Assembly: GCA_030549495.1 (NCBI GenBank)
Contig: JAUIRK010000938.1
Coordinates: forward strand, 127,001 to 191,000
Reading direction: 5' to 3'
DNA length: 64,000 bases
Source: Nectonema munidae
Lineage: Eukaryota; Nematomorpha; Nectonematoida; Nectonematidae
The position numbers were made by a program, and so were the translations under genes. Below the pieces are notes generated by a model. It did no database searches, was not told the DNA's origin, and saw only the letters and a program-made list of their open reading frames with translations. Position 1 is the stretch's first letter; each line of letters starts with the position of its first letter. Below are positions 1-12,670 of this stretch, in pieces.

Positions 1-1501
1 AAAAGATAGCACTTTAAAATGTTTTGATCGAACTATAATTAACTTGGAATTGATTAGAAAAGAAGAAAAAAGTGAAAAAACTATATCTTCATTTATCGCC
101 GGTGCGAATATACATCTCGCGGCTGAGAACAAATTTTCCATTCTGAGTTTTCTGAAACGTAGTTTCCGTAGACCGTGGCAATCGAAAATATTCATATAAT
201 TTTGAAAATCTATGATTAATTTCTTTTTACATTTAAAGCAGTATTCATTGAGGAATGGGGATAGGAAAGATATCCTTCGTTAAGAATTGCTGAATCAAAT
301 TTAGGCGCTTTATTTTTTATAGTAAAATTTGTTTATAACAAATCAGGTTAGGACTAAATTTGGGACATCACTTTGAAATGCAAAGTTATTATAGATTCAT
401 CTCAAAAAAAAGGCAACGATTTTAAAAAAATCTCAAAATAAATTCTAATCTAAAAAAAAACTCTTAAAATTTATTCTCAAAATTTGATAGTGAATTGAAA
501 ATAATCAAAAAATGATGTTTTACTTTGTTTTAAGACTAAGAGTGATTGTAGAATTTGCATTTTCGAAGAAAAATTTCTTGAAAGAAATACACTTACTTCA
601 TTGAAGAAGACTCAAAGTTTAGATTCCGCCATCTTCTATTTCACGTGAAGTGTCGCATATAAAAATACATTCTACATAATGGACATTGGAGTTGTGTATG
701 TACGCGAAGTAGTAGTTAAGCATGGAATAGAACTGAATCAAAATGTAAATGGGATGACGAAGATCGTGATGATGATGAGGATGATGAAAATAGCGAGATG
801 TAGTGGTGGAATACGGAATTGAAGCCGTGGATTCGGTAGGAGTGAAGGAGAGGAGATGTTGCTGCCATGCTGGCTGATACTTTTTTAATTTAAATTGTTT
901 AATTCAATTTCACAAGAAGAGCTGAGCTCTCTCTCTCTCTCTCTCTGGAAGAGAGGAGAAGATAAATGGAATTTTGATCTCATGCGCTCCCTCTGTGAAG
1001 AGTGATTTTGCATTGGAAAAGGAGGACTCAACAAGTTGAAAAGTAGTGTGTGTGTGTGTGTGTGTGTGTGTTGTGTTGGTGAGTGTTCTATCTCAATTCG
1101 ATCTCCTTAGTCGCATTATCTATCTATCTAACTATCTATCTATCTATCTATATCTATCTCTATCTAACTATATATAAAGTGCTATGTATGAAAGTTTTTT
1201 TTATGAAATGGAGGTTAATCAATTTTAAATTTATTCTTTTGAAAAAGGTGTTATTATTTGGAAATAATGAATTTTGTGTGCAAAAAGTTTTTGTGTGTGC
1301 TTTTTGCGAAAGACTTATTATTGTTGTTGTTGTTGTTGTTATCGAAGACGAAGACGAAGACGAAACATTTTGGAGGGTGTCAGAGAAGAGAATGCTTGGG
1401 ATTTAAGCAGAATTTGAGAGATTTGAAGCAAAATTCAAGGATTTCAACAAGTATGATGGGCAAAGTTGTAAGAAATAATTAACTTAAGAATGGTTTAATC
1501 A
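1..1501. other. Non-coding DNA with microsatellites and weak promoter-like signals
   Basis: No convincing gene is visible. Short repeats are CT at about 928-946, GT at about 1046-1070, TATC at about 1119-1165, TTG at about 1319-1340 and GAAGAC at about 1343-1360. A CACGTG hexamer near 642 followed by a TATAAAA-like string near 658 resembles a promoter. A 47-codon open frame from about 679 follows it, but it has no recognisable domain and becomes methionine-rich where it crosses ATG repeats. This could be a 5' exon or UTR of a gene, but nothing proves transcription. Confidence 0.35.
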
Positions 1502-1592
1502 TCTTGATGATGATGATGGTGATGATGATGATGATTCGGTTGATATGATGGTGATGATGATTCGGTTGATGATGATGATGATGATGATTCGG

Positions 1593-2545
<953 letters not shown>

Positions 2546-5500
2546 GTCGTTTTGTTCAATAAAAGTTCTAATATTATTACTTGCTTTGAAGTAAACTTTG
2601 CTTTCCATATGCATAACAATCACTATGTCTCTTATTAATGTAGGAGTTTATGGAATCAAATAATTGACTAGAAGATAAAAAACTTCCCTTCTTGTAGTAA
2701 TTAAGGTTTTCACTCTTTTTTCTTTCCATTTCACTTTAGCAGTTGCGCTTTATTCTGAAATATAAGAATTTTTCACTTTAAGTGATATAGAGTTAAATCA
2801 AATTAAATCCCATTAAATCACGTATATAAAATTTTACCAAATAATTCATATTTTTTCAAAATTTCAGTGCATTCTTTTTAAAATCTGAAAAGTTTACCTC
2901 TTTCGAGTTTAAAATTCATCTGTCTCTCATAAAGAAAGTTTTTAGAAATCAAAAGTCTTGTAAAAGTAACCATAAAACTGCGTTCCTCTTTAATAATAAT
3001 CTAAATATAACTACTTCCTATCACCAGTCTTATACAGAAGTTTAAGCTGTCAATCAAAGCAATAGCAAGGAGAGGGAACTTTATGTTTAGTATATCATGT
3101 TTCCAAGCTTGGCTGTACATTTTTTGAAACGATGTACCTATAGTTTACTGATTACTTTACTTTTACCAAGCTGGACGCTCCCAAGAACTTTGCAGCAAAA
3201 TTTACGTTATAGCTTGCAAAGCAATCAATTCAATCGTATTTTACATCAATTGGAAATGTCTTTTTTTTTAACGTTTTTTGACTTATGATGTGACTTTGTG
3301 ATGAAAGCCCCGATTTTACAACCAAATTGATTTATTTTCATCAATATATTAAAACCCTTGTTAATTCAAACTGAACGTTAAAAAACTATGTTGGTGATGA
3401 TGTTTCCAGGATTCGTAAAAAATTACAATAATTTTGCTATCAAATTGCATGGCTGTAATATAAAATGTCATAGCATTACACTTAACTCTTCTGTTCAGTG
3501 TTGTATCCTAAATGCGGCCTATTGGCTTTTGAATCTTCACGAAAACTTATGATCACTATTATTTTTTTTCTTTAAGTTGTTAGCGTTTTCATGTATCTAT
3601 TGTTCCATTTTAATTTGATTTCTACTTTGTTTCAATTCAAAAAAAACTCCAAAAAAAAAACTTCAAAAAAAACTCCTCAATTTGTTAAGCTATACGTTGC
3701 ACCGATGATGAAAGATAGAGTTTATCAAAATATTTTATCTAATAAAAAATTTTTAATAACCAAAATATCAATTTATTTGATAATTTTACGGAGAACGTAG
3801 GAAAACGCCATCAGTAATGGTATAGAAAAAAAAGAAGAAAACCCGTTGTGCACTTTTTGGCGAGTATTTATTTTAAGAAATGTTTCAGTGGTGTTAAAAT
3901 CAACTTTTTCAGTCAAACTAAACAAACCCCACTAATACTTCTCGTTTCTTTCCTTCCATTCTTCTCCTTAGTTTGACTTAAGAAGGTGGTTTTAAGAGAA
4001 TTGAAATATTTTTTGAATAAATACCCGTAAAAAATGCAAAACGCCCTCTCTTCTGATATATTATTATTAAAATCTTTCAACAAAACATCAAGTTAAACTC
4101 TTTTTCAATTCTGCATTCAAAGCGCTGGAAAGAGAAGCAAAATCTTTAGCAAAATAGAACATGATGATGTTATAGCGGATTGAGTGTCTGTTCTTTCAAA
4201 ATATGCGCGTAGATTTTTTCCTTGTCTTCGTAAATTCAACATATGTTTGGCAAGACTTTTGAATATCAATATAAGCCTTGCACGACGCATCCTATGATTG
4301 ATATTTTAACAAGAATTGCTTCTACTATTTTAAATTTTGCTTTCTGTGAAATTTTGAAGAGATGTCAAATTTTTAGGGAAATTTTTATTCAATTTTAGTT
4401 TATTTTAATCATGTGCGTCTTTTGAACGCTTGTGGATTTTCCGGCCCCTAAAAGCTGCAAATATTGGGAATCAGACATGCAAGAGATTCCACTTTCCTAT
4501 AACTCGTTCAATTAGAAAAGGACTTTATATAAATTATTTTTATGTATAATTTTTTAAGAATCTAACATACCTTAATTTAATGATGATCAAATACCAAAAT
4601 GAAAAATGTCAATCAAGAAATAAAAAAGGTTGAACACATGTGGGATAGGGTGTCAATTAGATATCAAGCGAAACCTCTTCTTCGTTTAAGTTTTTAGTAA
4701 CATCGTGCATTTCTTGATCCGATGCCCCTCCTTACGTCAACCGAATGGCATTAAATTAAACAATAACAAATTCTATTTAGGGTACATCAAGAATCGAACC
4801 ATACCTGAAGAAATGGATTAATTGCCTACGTTCAGTTGCACTGTAATTAGACAATTAATGATAAGCACTTTTTAATAAGCATTTTATTACACATTTGTGA
4901 CATGCGTCCTTTCCATGTCCAATGGGACTTCAGTGTCCTATTAATAAAAAGTGAATAAAAAAAGACTAGCAAGCGGTTTGTTTTCAAAAACCTAGTCCAG
5001 AGTTTGGGCAAGAATCGCCAAGGAAAACACCAATTAGGAGATTTTTTATATAGGAGTGTAACATTTATATTGTTTCAGAGGCCGCGCACCCTATTTATTT
5101 TGGGGGCTTGAGATCCCCCTCCCCCTCACCCCCACTCAATTTTCCAAGCCTCCAATAAAAAATTAAATGCAATAAAAAGCTTTTATTTTTGCTATTTTAA
5201 TTCAAGATTTGCATCCGGATAATGAAAGAGATTTTGAGTTATGGACATCTCGTTCTTCCCCTTGAGAGTTCACACTTTGCACACTGAAGAATATAATGGC
5301 CAACCAAAAGGTAGAATTAGAATTTTCCGGTTTTACTTACAATATAGCTTAAAGTCTTTTTTTAATTCTGAAATTCGATTTTGGAACCATACAAACTCGA
5401 CCTTTTCAACAAAAGCCAGCCTCATACACAGTTAGCAAGCAGAAGAAGAGTTTTCAAAAATTTTGGTATCAGGGAAGAGAATGGCTTGAGTATTCTGTGC

Positions 5501-5780
5501 AAAAGGATTCTTCTTTTTGCTTTTATTGCAGAAATTTTGGCAAAATGAGTTGGAACAAAGAGTTTAATTCCCTATTTATTCACAACGGCTGTTCGCATTG
5601 GAAACAGGCGTTGGAAAAAATAAAGCTTTTACCAAGCATGAAAAATTAAAAAATTATAGAAATCAAACAGACGTCTTTTAGAAATCAAAACAGACGCCAA
5701 CGTTTTATCTTCTCAGTGATACGGTAATATGCCCTTTCAATAATATACGATTTTTTTTTCAAATATTTTATTATTTTTTT
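2546..5780. other. AT-rich DNA without recognised genes
   Basis: I see only short open frames with no domain. GC-richer scraps at about 5080-5160 (a G run, then C-rich clusters) look like a decayed transposon end. A CTGTCAATCA decamer lies at 3048-3057 and is treated in the findings. No tRNA or rRNA was recognised. Confidence 0.5.
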
Positions 5781-5784
5781 TTTA

Positions 5785-6115
5785 ATGAAAAAAAAACTAG
5801 GTTATCAGAAGTTTTTTGGAATTTCCCTGATGATGTTGAAATGTCTAATGTTTTAAATGAATTACATCCGATAAAGTGCGCTTGTAAAGAAGTCTTTTCT
5901 TTGTACATTGGTAGTTTCAATAAATATTTTATAAAATTGTCTAGAGTATTTTTTGAGTGTCAAACTGCTCTAACAATGGGAATCAGCACAGCATCCCGTG
6001 ATAGAAGTTTATCGACCCTTAATTAAAAGAGTTTTTGAACTATTTCAACGAAAAGTCAAGAAGACTGAATGTTTGACGTGTACATTGCTTTATTACTCTA
6101 AAAATGATATACTGT
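5785..6115 (+). pseudogene. hAT transposase C-terminal (dimerisation) remnant
   Basis: The translation at about 5841-6110 resembles the C-terminal dimerisation domain of hAT transposases of the ZMYM1/DUF4371-like kind. A hydrophobic helix (SRVFFECQTALTMG) is followed by STASRDRSLSTL, where the family usually has STAS-ERSFS-L, then a helix ending LLYYSKNDI. The first frame stops after LSTLN, and the similarity resumes in another frame with RVFELFQRKVKK, so at least one frameshift is present. No catalytic N-terminal part or terminal repeats were found. Assignment rests on motif memory only. Confidence 0.5.
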
Positions 6116-7241
6116 TAATAAAATGATTTTCTTCTTTCACTTTTGTTTCATAATAGTTCATTATACTCCTCAATCCTCATCATCTTACTTTTATGACCTT
6201 CTTTAGCTCTTGTTTCCGATGTTGATCGAATTTGCTTCTATAGAAAGGAACATTTTATAGTGTGTATTTTCATATGGTATAGTTTCAGCCCCTCTGACCC
6301 CCCCCCCCCCCCTCCCCCAATTTTGGTTAGAGCGGGATCTGTATTGTTTATTTTAGAGCATTACTGGCGTTGTATAAAACTTATAATTAATTTTAACATT
6401 TTTCTCTGTGGAATAATTTTATAAAGAGAAAAGAAGAAAATCAATACCTTCAGTTTCAAAGCGGCAGTAGAGTTGATAAAATAAAAAATGTAGTGTGTTA
6501 CAATGATTCAAAAAACTTTTCAAAAAAACTTATAAAAACTCATTAAAAAAGATATGACTTTTCAAAAACTTGGGCAAAGGTAAGGAAGAAAAAAGCACTT
6601 GGAACAAGTATACACTACACATTTGTAAAGTTTTTAACATCTAAATAACTTTTTAAAACAATTTTTTAAATAATTTTTTGTATTGTGGGTTAATATGGGA
6701 GGAATACACCATTTGTCAAAATTTCACAAAAAAATAAATTGAAATCAAAAGAGTTATTAAACTTCGGAAAAAATATATGATATAGAGTTTTATGAGAAAG
6801 CACTTTATGCGTGTACGCATAATAGGGTATCATATATAGTATCATGTTGGGGAATAGCATTTTACAGATTTTTAACGAAGAGTATTCGTTATATTTATAC
6901 CGACAATGTGCGATGAAGAAATCACACACCAATGCTATCACATATCCCAAAAGTGGCACACTCGCGTATTAAAGCTTTTTAACGACGAAACTTAAATCCT
7001 TATAGGTCATCATGATACATATTTTACATGACCGCATAGTGGTGTTAGCACAGGGCAGGCATTTTTCCATGATCTGATAATGATAACATCTCATAAAATA
7101 GATTTCAAGAAGTAAGTAAGACAATTAAAGTTAAGTAAAGCTAAGTTGTAGTTAGGTTAAGCTATTTACTATTGACATTTTTCAGAAAATGGAAACTAAG
7201 CTTCACTTTTGTGAACAACAAAGGAGGAAGCATATAATGCC
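6116..7241. other. AT-rich DNA without recognised genes
   Basis: A C-homopolymer tract at about 6296-6318 flanked by GAC and TCCCCC may be a decayed MITE end or a sequencing problem. The rest is AT-rich with short open frames only. The last 8 bases, 7234-7241, are the target duplication of the neighbouring hAT element. Confidence 0.5.
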
Positions 7242-7499
7242 TAGAGTTCAACTCTCGAGATCTCGATCTCGGGATTTCTCGAGAAATTTTTTGATCTAGA
7301 TGAAAAATCTCGAGAACGAGATTTATATTTTTCTCGAAAATTCTCGCATTATAAATATTTAGTTTTGTTTTAGATTAAATATTTTAACAATTAATAATTT
7401 TGAAAAAGTCTGATGTTTTTATTTTAAAAATAAGAATTAAAGGTTAAAACTTAAAGCCTAAGGTTACATTTTTTAATGCTAAGGTGTTAATTTTGTAGA

Positions 7500-7917
7500 T
7501 GTAAGATTTGATATACCTCATTCGGGGAGAGGATGTTAGATAAGTTATTAATTTTTTCACGATATTAAATAATATATTTTATCAAATAATAAAAATAAAA
7601 TTCTGTAATCAAAGAATCGAAAAATATCAAAAAATATCAAACTTTCTGTTCACATTTTGCTACCTCATACGATGTTACAAAAGTTATTACCTATACTTTG
7701 CAATTTGCACGATTTTAAATATTATATTTGTCAAATAATCAAAATAAAATTCTGTAATCAAAGAATCGAAAAATATTCTTTAAAAAATCAAAAAATATCA
7801 AAATTTCTGTTCATATTTTGCTACCTCACACGATGTTACAAAAGTTATTACCTATACTTTGCAATTTGCACGATTTTAAATATTATATTTGTCGAATAAA
7901 TCAAAGAATCGAAAAAT
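7500..7917. repeat. 161-bp direct repeat inside the hAT element, about 2.5 copies
   Basis: TTTCTGTTCACATTTTGCTA starts one unit at 7643. The same string with one change starts the next at 7804, 161 bp later; a partial unit precedes them. The unit ends in AAAGAATCGAAAAATAT. Part of it also matches DNA at about 19755-19835 beside the second hAT fossil, including GATATACCTCATTCG followed by a GATGTTA block. The two hAT elements therefore share an ancestry or a captured segment. Confidence 0.85.
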
Positions 7918-8191
7918 GTTCAAATCAAAAAATATTTATTCTTTTTAAATATATCGTTGGCTCCCCTTACTTTTAGTTTCGTATGTGCATAATTTGATAA
8001 AAATTAATTATTAAAGACTAGGTTTATCTTTCAATTTTAAGACTAGGTTTATCTTTCAATTTTAAAAGTAAGTATATTTAAATTTAATAGAGAAAAAAAT
8101 TTGGTCTTAGACTCGTAAACAAGATGGAACAGTATAGTTTTAATGATAGAACGATTCCTTGAAATAAAATCTTGTGTTGCAAAAAGCTTAA

Positions 8192-8900
8192 TTGACAAAA
8201 GAAAACATTTCAATTTCCGAATCTGAAACCAAGTTTTTATGTGATCTTATGAATACTCTGAAGCCGATCAAAATTGCTTCTGAAAGAATCTGTAGTAGGG
8301 ATTCAAATCTTTTGACAACTGAAGCTGCGTTTGAGTTCATCTTTGAGGAGCTAAATTTTCTTAGTACTGCTTTGTCTTCAAAAGTTAAAGATTCATTTAT
8401 TTCCAGATTAAGTGTCAGAAGAAACGTAGAACTTATTAGTCTTTTAGAATATTTAAATTGTGGCAAAAATTATTATCAAAGATCAATCAAAAGTTTGACA
8501 GTTTTAGACCCACACCAAGTTCGTGAACTTTTGATCAATTTTTTAAAGAAAGAAGGAAAAAACAAAAACGAAAGCATAAATATAAATGAAGAAATTCAAG
8601 TGGAAAGTGAAAAAAAGTACAAAAGTTTGAATGAAAAGCTTGAAAGCACAATTAAAAATAAAATGTATCCAAGAAATAATGATAATAAATAATCTAATAA
8701 TGGAAATACTAATTACTCTAAAGACGTAGAAGCGTTTGAAGCAACAGGAAAATGTCAATCCAACTCGAAAACTTATTTAATAATTTAAAATGTATTCCAC
8801 CAACATCAACGGAGTTTGAAAGAATATTTTCTTCTTACTGGGATTTTTGTCACTAAGCTTAGTGACAAAAGTGTCAATAGCTTGATTTTTTTAAGAAATT
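8192..8900 (+). pseudogene. hAT transposase C-terminal fragment
   Basis: An open frame of 166 codons (8192-8692) starts within the transposase. Early residues FLCDLMNTLKPIKIASERIC look like the region before the dimerisation domain of hAT transposases. After the stop, a second stretch at about 8715-8895 reads, over more than one frame, KDVEAFEATGK, then CIPPTSTEFERIFSS, then SDKSVNSLIFLRNFF. This is the classic hAT dimerisation motif (family form: IPPTS-E--FS--G---T--R--LS---V--L-FL). The N-terminal BED finger and catalytic region are missing. It lies inside the hAT element at 7242-9106 in the + orientation, and it is broken. Confidence 0.8.
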
Positions 8901-9106
8901 TTTTTAAACTTTCAAAATAAATAAATTTTTCTGAAATTTTTGATAATTTTTAATAAGTTTAAATTATTGAAAGTTGTATTTTTCTAGATGGGTTTTAAAT
9001 TTGTTAAACTTCAAAACAGTTCGAGAATTCTCGAGAAATCTCGATATATTATTTTTTCTATCGAGAAATCTCGATTCGAGAAAAATTGCCAAAATATTGA
9101 ACCCTG

Positions 9107-10329
9107 ATAATGCCTCCTTGAAATTTGATATCATTTCTTTTACTTACACAAATGCAAAGGCCTTCAGAAAATGTTATATCATTTCTATTATTTACACAAA
9201 TGTATTTCTGTATGTATCAGAAAATCTCATAAAAAGGCCTGTGCTAATTTTAAACAGCTAAATGTTGAGTCTCTATACATTTATTAAATTGAAACAAAAC
9301 ACTGAAGATTATACTTTTAACATATTTTCTCTCGAAATAAATTAGGTAGGAGGATTTGTTGATAGGAAAATCTATCTTGACAATTGTCGAGCTGTATACT
9401 TCTATCAGATTTAGTTTTATTGCAATTAATTGATAATCATGCCTTAACAATTAGAAAAACAAACTGGCTATATTATAGGACAACATTTGTTCAAATTATC
9501 GACAGCGATGAGCATTTAAAGCATTGAGACAAAGAAGAAAAAAATATATAAAAAAATCGTACAAAAATTATAGAAAAATGTGTAAATTGTCCGTAAACAC
9601 GGAAACCTTTTATAAAATGAGAAAGATTTATGCGATTTCTACTGTCCATACAAAAACTTAAAATTTTTTCGAATATACAATAAAAAATCTGAAAATAAAA
9701 TTTAAAATCTCAAATAAAAAGAAGTTAAAAAGACTGATTTATTTATATAAATCTTTAAAAAAATTTTTTTTAATTATTTCTACACATTCTATCAAATAGA
9801 ATTTATCTCAAACATTTTTAACGGGGGTTATAATGAATATAGATAAAAAAAATCTAAATAAAATTTATAAAATTAAAATTGATGGCGTTAAGAAATTTAA
9901 ATATTAAAATGACATTTTTTATATATATTTTTTTTACTTTCCACAAACAATGTTATTTTTTACTTAAGATTCTTTTAAATGCGATACTTTATCATACTTT
10001 CTTTCAAAAGTTTACTTTTCATTTACATCATTTTCAGTCTTGCAGGTATTCCTTTCAAAAAGCATTTTTTCGAAAAGAAAAGTTTATTAAAGTTGAAATT
10101 CCTTGTTGCTGTTTTGACTAACTTTGCAACCTAACTGTTTTGAAGTCAAAATCTTTGATATATTTATAATAGTCGGTGACGTGGTTCTTTCTCGCTTCGC
10201 TCGAAACATAGCATCATTGGTAGTGTGTATATAAATATTTTTTATATGGTGGGATGGATTGCTAATGGTGGGTGTGGTGGTGAGTTATTTGTTTTTAGCA
10301 TAGTTGTATCTTTTCTGCTTACTTTTGCT
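9107..10329. other. AT-rich spacer; fragment of the unknown element near 10190
   Basis: The first 8 bases are the hAT target duplication. No gene is recognised. At about 10188-10225 the string TCTCGCTTCGCTCGAAAC followed by ATAGCATCATTGGTA matches the outer end and first unit of the element seen at 13.2, 40.7 and 44.1 kb, so a fragment of that family lies upstream of the peptidase gene. Confidence 0.5.
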
Positions 10330-10790
10330 CATTACACACCATATAAAAATACGCCCAAAACATATAAATAATTTCAACCAATCAGAATGCTTCAAGCGAG
10401 GCACACACATAGAGATAGATGAACTCATCAAACCATATAAAAATACGCCCAAAACATATAAATAATTTCAACCAATCAGAATGCTTCAAGCGACGCACAC
10501 ACATAGAGATAGATGAACTCATCACACTATATAAAATTACGCCCAAACATATAAATAATTTCAACCAATCAAAATGCTTCAAGCGACGCACACACATAGA
10601 GATAGATGAACTCATCACACTATATAAAAATACGCATAAAACATTCAACCAATGAGAATGCTTCAAGCGACACTTACACATACAAACTTGTCACACCATA
10701 TAAAAATACATACAAAACATATAAATAATTTCAACCAATGAGAATGCTTTCAGCGACAAACACACAGACGCTAGCCTATTTTTATATAGA
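10330..10790 (+). promoter_or_regulatory. Five tandem 77-96 bp units with TATA-like and CCAAT boxes
   Basis: Units start at about 10339, 10435, 10527, 10620 and 10697. Each begins with CCATATAAAAATAC or CTATATAAAA, and about 40 bp later carries AACCAATCAGAATG or AACCAATGAGAATG. CCAAT lies at 10378, 10472, 10565, 10649 and 10735. Each CCAAT therefore sits roughly 45-60 bp upstream of the next TATA-like box, which is ordinary promoter spacing. The last CCAAT is followed by TATATA at 10783-10788 and then the peptidase ATG at 10815. The repeat is certain; the promoter role is inferred. It could also be a minisatellite with chance boxes. Confidence 0.55.
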
Positions 10791-10814
10791 TTTTTTAAGA
10801 TAATCACTTTCAAT

Positions 10815-12515
10815 ATGTCTTTCTTCAAATATCTTTTTTTATTTTTCTTTATAGCGCTATCATTTTGTTCAACTCAGCATAACTTGAAAAGAAACGGCCA
10901 AATTGAAGCGCAATATGGAAAATTTCAAAGAGGGGGAGATCATTTCTTTTATAAACATGGTATGAATAAAATAAAACAAATGAAAAAAGAGTTTATCAAA
11001 AAATATCGACACATACGAAGAACAGGAGGAGGGAAAAATTTTGAGAAATTGAAAGAACTTTCAGAAATTAATAATGAATTTAAATATCTAATCAATAAAC
11101 TAGTTAAAGGGAATAGAATAAATAGGAAGCAGAGCAGAGAATTCAAAAGATTGAAAAGACATTTTTCAAAGAAAATGAATCATCTATATTTATTAAATTT
11201 GAAAAAGAAAACATTATTAGAGTACTTTAAAAGGAAGTCAGGAATAAAGATAGAACACTGCTTCTTTCCTAGCTTGGAGGGTGTCCGTAAAAAAGAGTTT
11301 GATTTCGAGAAATGTTATTGGCTTGCAAAACATAGAGAAGATGGTTCAAAGCAGAAATGGTTATTCAATGATATGAAGGAAAAACTTTTAAAAATAGATG
11401 CTAATAAATGTAAAAAAAACAAAAAAAAATGGAATAAGTACTTTAAGCCAATATTCAGAAAAGTGCAAAAACCGTATAACTTATTTCATTCCTATGTAAA
11501 AGATCGCTTATACGATTACTATAAGATGTCAGTATTTAGAAATGAATTAATACCGGTCCACGTTCTTTCTTCATCCTTTGGTGAAACATGGACTTCCAAG
11601 TTTGAGAAGTTATTTCCAGCCAGTCAAAACATGATAAGAAATATTAATCGGAATATAAGAAAAAAGTTCAGAACAACAAAGCAATTAACAGTAGAGACAC
11701 AACGAGTATATGAGTCCTATGGATTTCCAAGACTGCCTAAGTCATTTTGGAGACTTTCCATTTTTAAGAAAGTGAAAGGCAAATTAATGGACTGTTGGCC
11801 AAGAGCTATGAGAAGAGGAGATGAATTTAGTATTGTAATTTGTTCTCGACCAAGTTTGTTCACTTTTAAAGCAATATTTCACGAATTAGGGCATATACAC
11901 TATTATTTAGCAGGGGACAATGGAGCAAGTAAAAGTTTGCACGAATCAATCGGAAATTCATTTCACACCGTTTACTTATCGCTAATCAACATGAAGAAAA
12001 CTGGCATCTACAAAGGAGAAGTGAACAAAAAGACAGAAAAAGATTTCTTAATGTATGAAGCTTTTGACGCTTTTCCCAAAATCATGTTTTCTCTGTCCTA
12101 CGAGGATTGGAGGAAAAGGGTGTATTGTGGGGAAATCGAAGAAAGCGACTACAACAAAGAATGGTGGAAATCTTTGGCAAAATACCTCAAAGTTTCTCCA
12201 CCAATGAAAAGACACGAAGAAAATTTCGATCCAGGCTTCCTTTATCATATGATCAAGGACACCGGATTCATTCGCTACCTCAAAGCGCACTTCATCACTT
12301 TCCAGCTTAGTGCATCCCATTGCCAAGAACAACCCATAAAATCATGCGATCTCACAAAATCCAGACCACAAATAAAAAAGTTTATTCGCCTCCTCGAAAA
12401 AGGAGACTCAATCTCAGAGAAAGATTTCTTATATCGATACACCAATGATGAAAATGTTTCCACCAAACCATTTATTAAATACTTCAAAAAAATTCAGAAA
12501 ATTCTAGAAAGCTAG
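10815..12515 (+). CDS. Secreted angiotensin-converting-enzyme-like M2 metallopeptidase
   Basis: Single-exon 566 aa protein of the ACE (M2) family, which cleaves dipeptides from peptide C-termini. Residues 1-19 form a signal peptide. There is no C-terminal membrane anchor, so it should be secreted like the soluble insect enzymes; length is close to a single-domain ACE. Family landmarks in order: the region around LIPVHVLSSSFGETW (246-259), the zinc site H356-ELG-H360 with third ligand E377 (HESIG), EAFDAFP (415-421), DYNKEWW (445-451), FDPG (471-474) and FIRY (485-488). Oddities: the segment between H360 and E377 is 7 residues shorter than in mammalian ACE. Positions matching ACE H353, K511 and Y520 are W328, L476 and F485, while H478, R487 and Y488 are kept. 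The N-terminal half is very lysine-rich. Lack of introns suggests a retrocopy or lineage expansion. Altered specificity is inferred. Confidence 0.9.
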   Translation: MSFFKYLFLFFFIALSFCSTQHNLKRNGQIEAQYGKFQRGGDHFFYKHGMNKIKQMKKEFIKKYRHIRRTGGGKNFEKLKELSEINNEFKYLINKLVKGNRINRKQSREFKRLKRHFSKKMNHLYLLNLKKKTLLEYFKRKSGIKIEHCFFPSLEGVRKKEFDFEKCYWLAKHREDGSKQKWLFNDMKEKLLKIDANKCKKNKKKWNKYFKPIFRKVQKPYNLFHSYVKDRLYDYYKMSVFRNELIPVHVLSSSFGETWTSKFEKLFPASQNMIRNINRNIRKKFRTTKQLTVETQRVYESYGFPRLPKSFWRLSIFKKVKGKLMDCWPRAMRRGDEFSIVICSRPSLFTFKAIFHELGHIHYYLAGDNGASKSLHESIGNSFHTVYLSLINMKKTGIYKGEVNKKTEKDFLMYEAFDAFPKIMFSLSYEDWRKRVYCGEIEESDYNKEWWKSLAKYLKVSPPMKRHEENFDPGFLYHMIKDTGFIRYLKAHFITFQLSASHCQEQPIKSCDLTKSRPQIKKFIRLLEKGDSISEKDFLYRYTNDENVSTKPFIKYFKKIQKILES

Positions 12516-12664
12516 AACAATTTCAACTCTAAAAACCATTTAGTAAATTAAAGATCTTTCTTCATTTTTTAAATAACAACAAATTTTAAGTTAGGTTACA
12601 TTTCAGTATTAGAATTAAAATACGTCCTTGAGTCGCTTAGTGTAGTTAATACCATTTTTCAAGT

Positions 12665-12670
12665 AATAAA
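12665..12670 (+). terminator. Candidate polyadenylation signal AATAAA of the peptidase gene
   Basis: AATAAA lies 150 bp after the peptidase stop codon in otherwise unremarkable AT-rich DNA. It is the first canonical hexamer I noticed downstream. AT-rich sequence makes chance matches common. Confidence 0.4.

Larger units (their letters stand above)
7242..9106 (+). mobile_element. Complete non-autonomous hAT transposon with 8-bp target duplication
   Basis: The right end reads, inverted, CAGGGTTCAATATTTTGG; the left end starts TAGAGTTCAA. Both ends continue into CTCGAGATCTCG-like inverted repeats at 7250-7345 and 9015-9085. Exact 8-bp target duplications ATAATGCC lie at 7234-7241 and 9107-9114, which is diagnostic for hAT insertion. 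At 1865 bp it carries only the C-terminal part of a transposase, so it could move only with help in trans. Internally it has about 2.5 copies of a 161-bp repeat at 7500-7917. Confidence 0.92.

Noticed and set aside
12048-12487. Alternative frames within the 3' half of the peptidase gene
   Set aside because: The main frame carries the conserved ACE motifs throughout; the others lack any.
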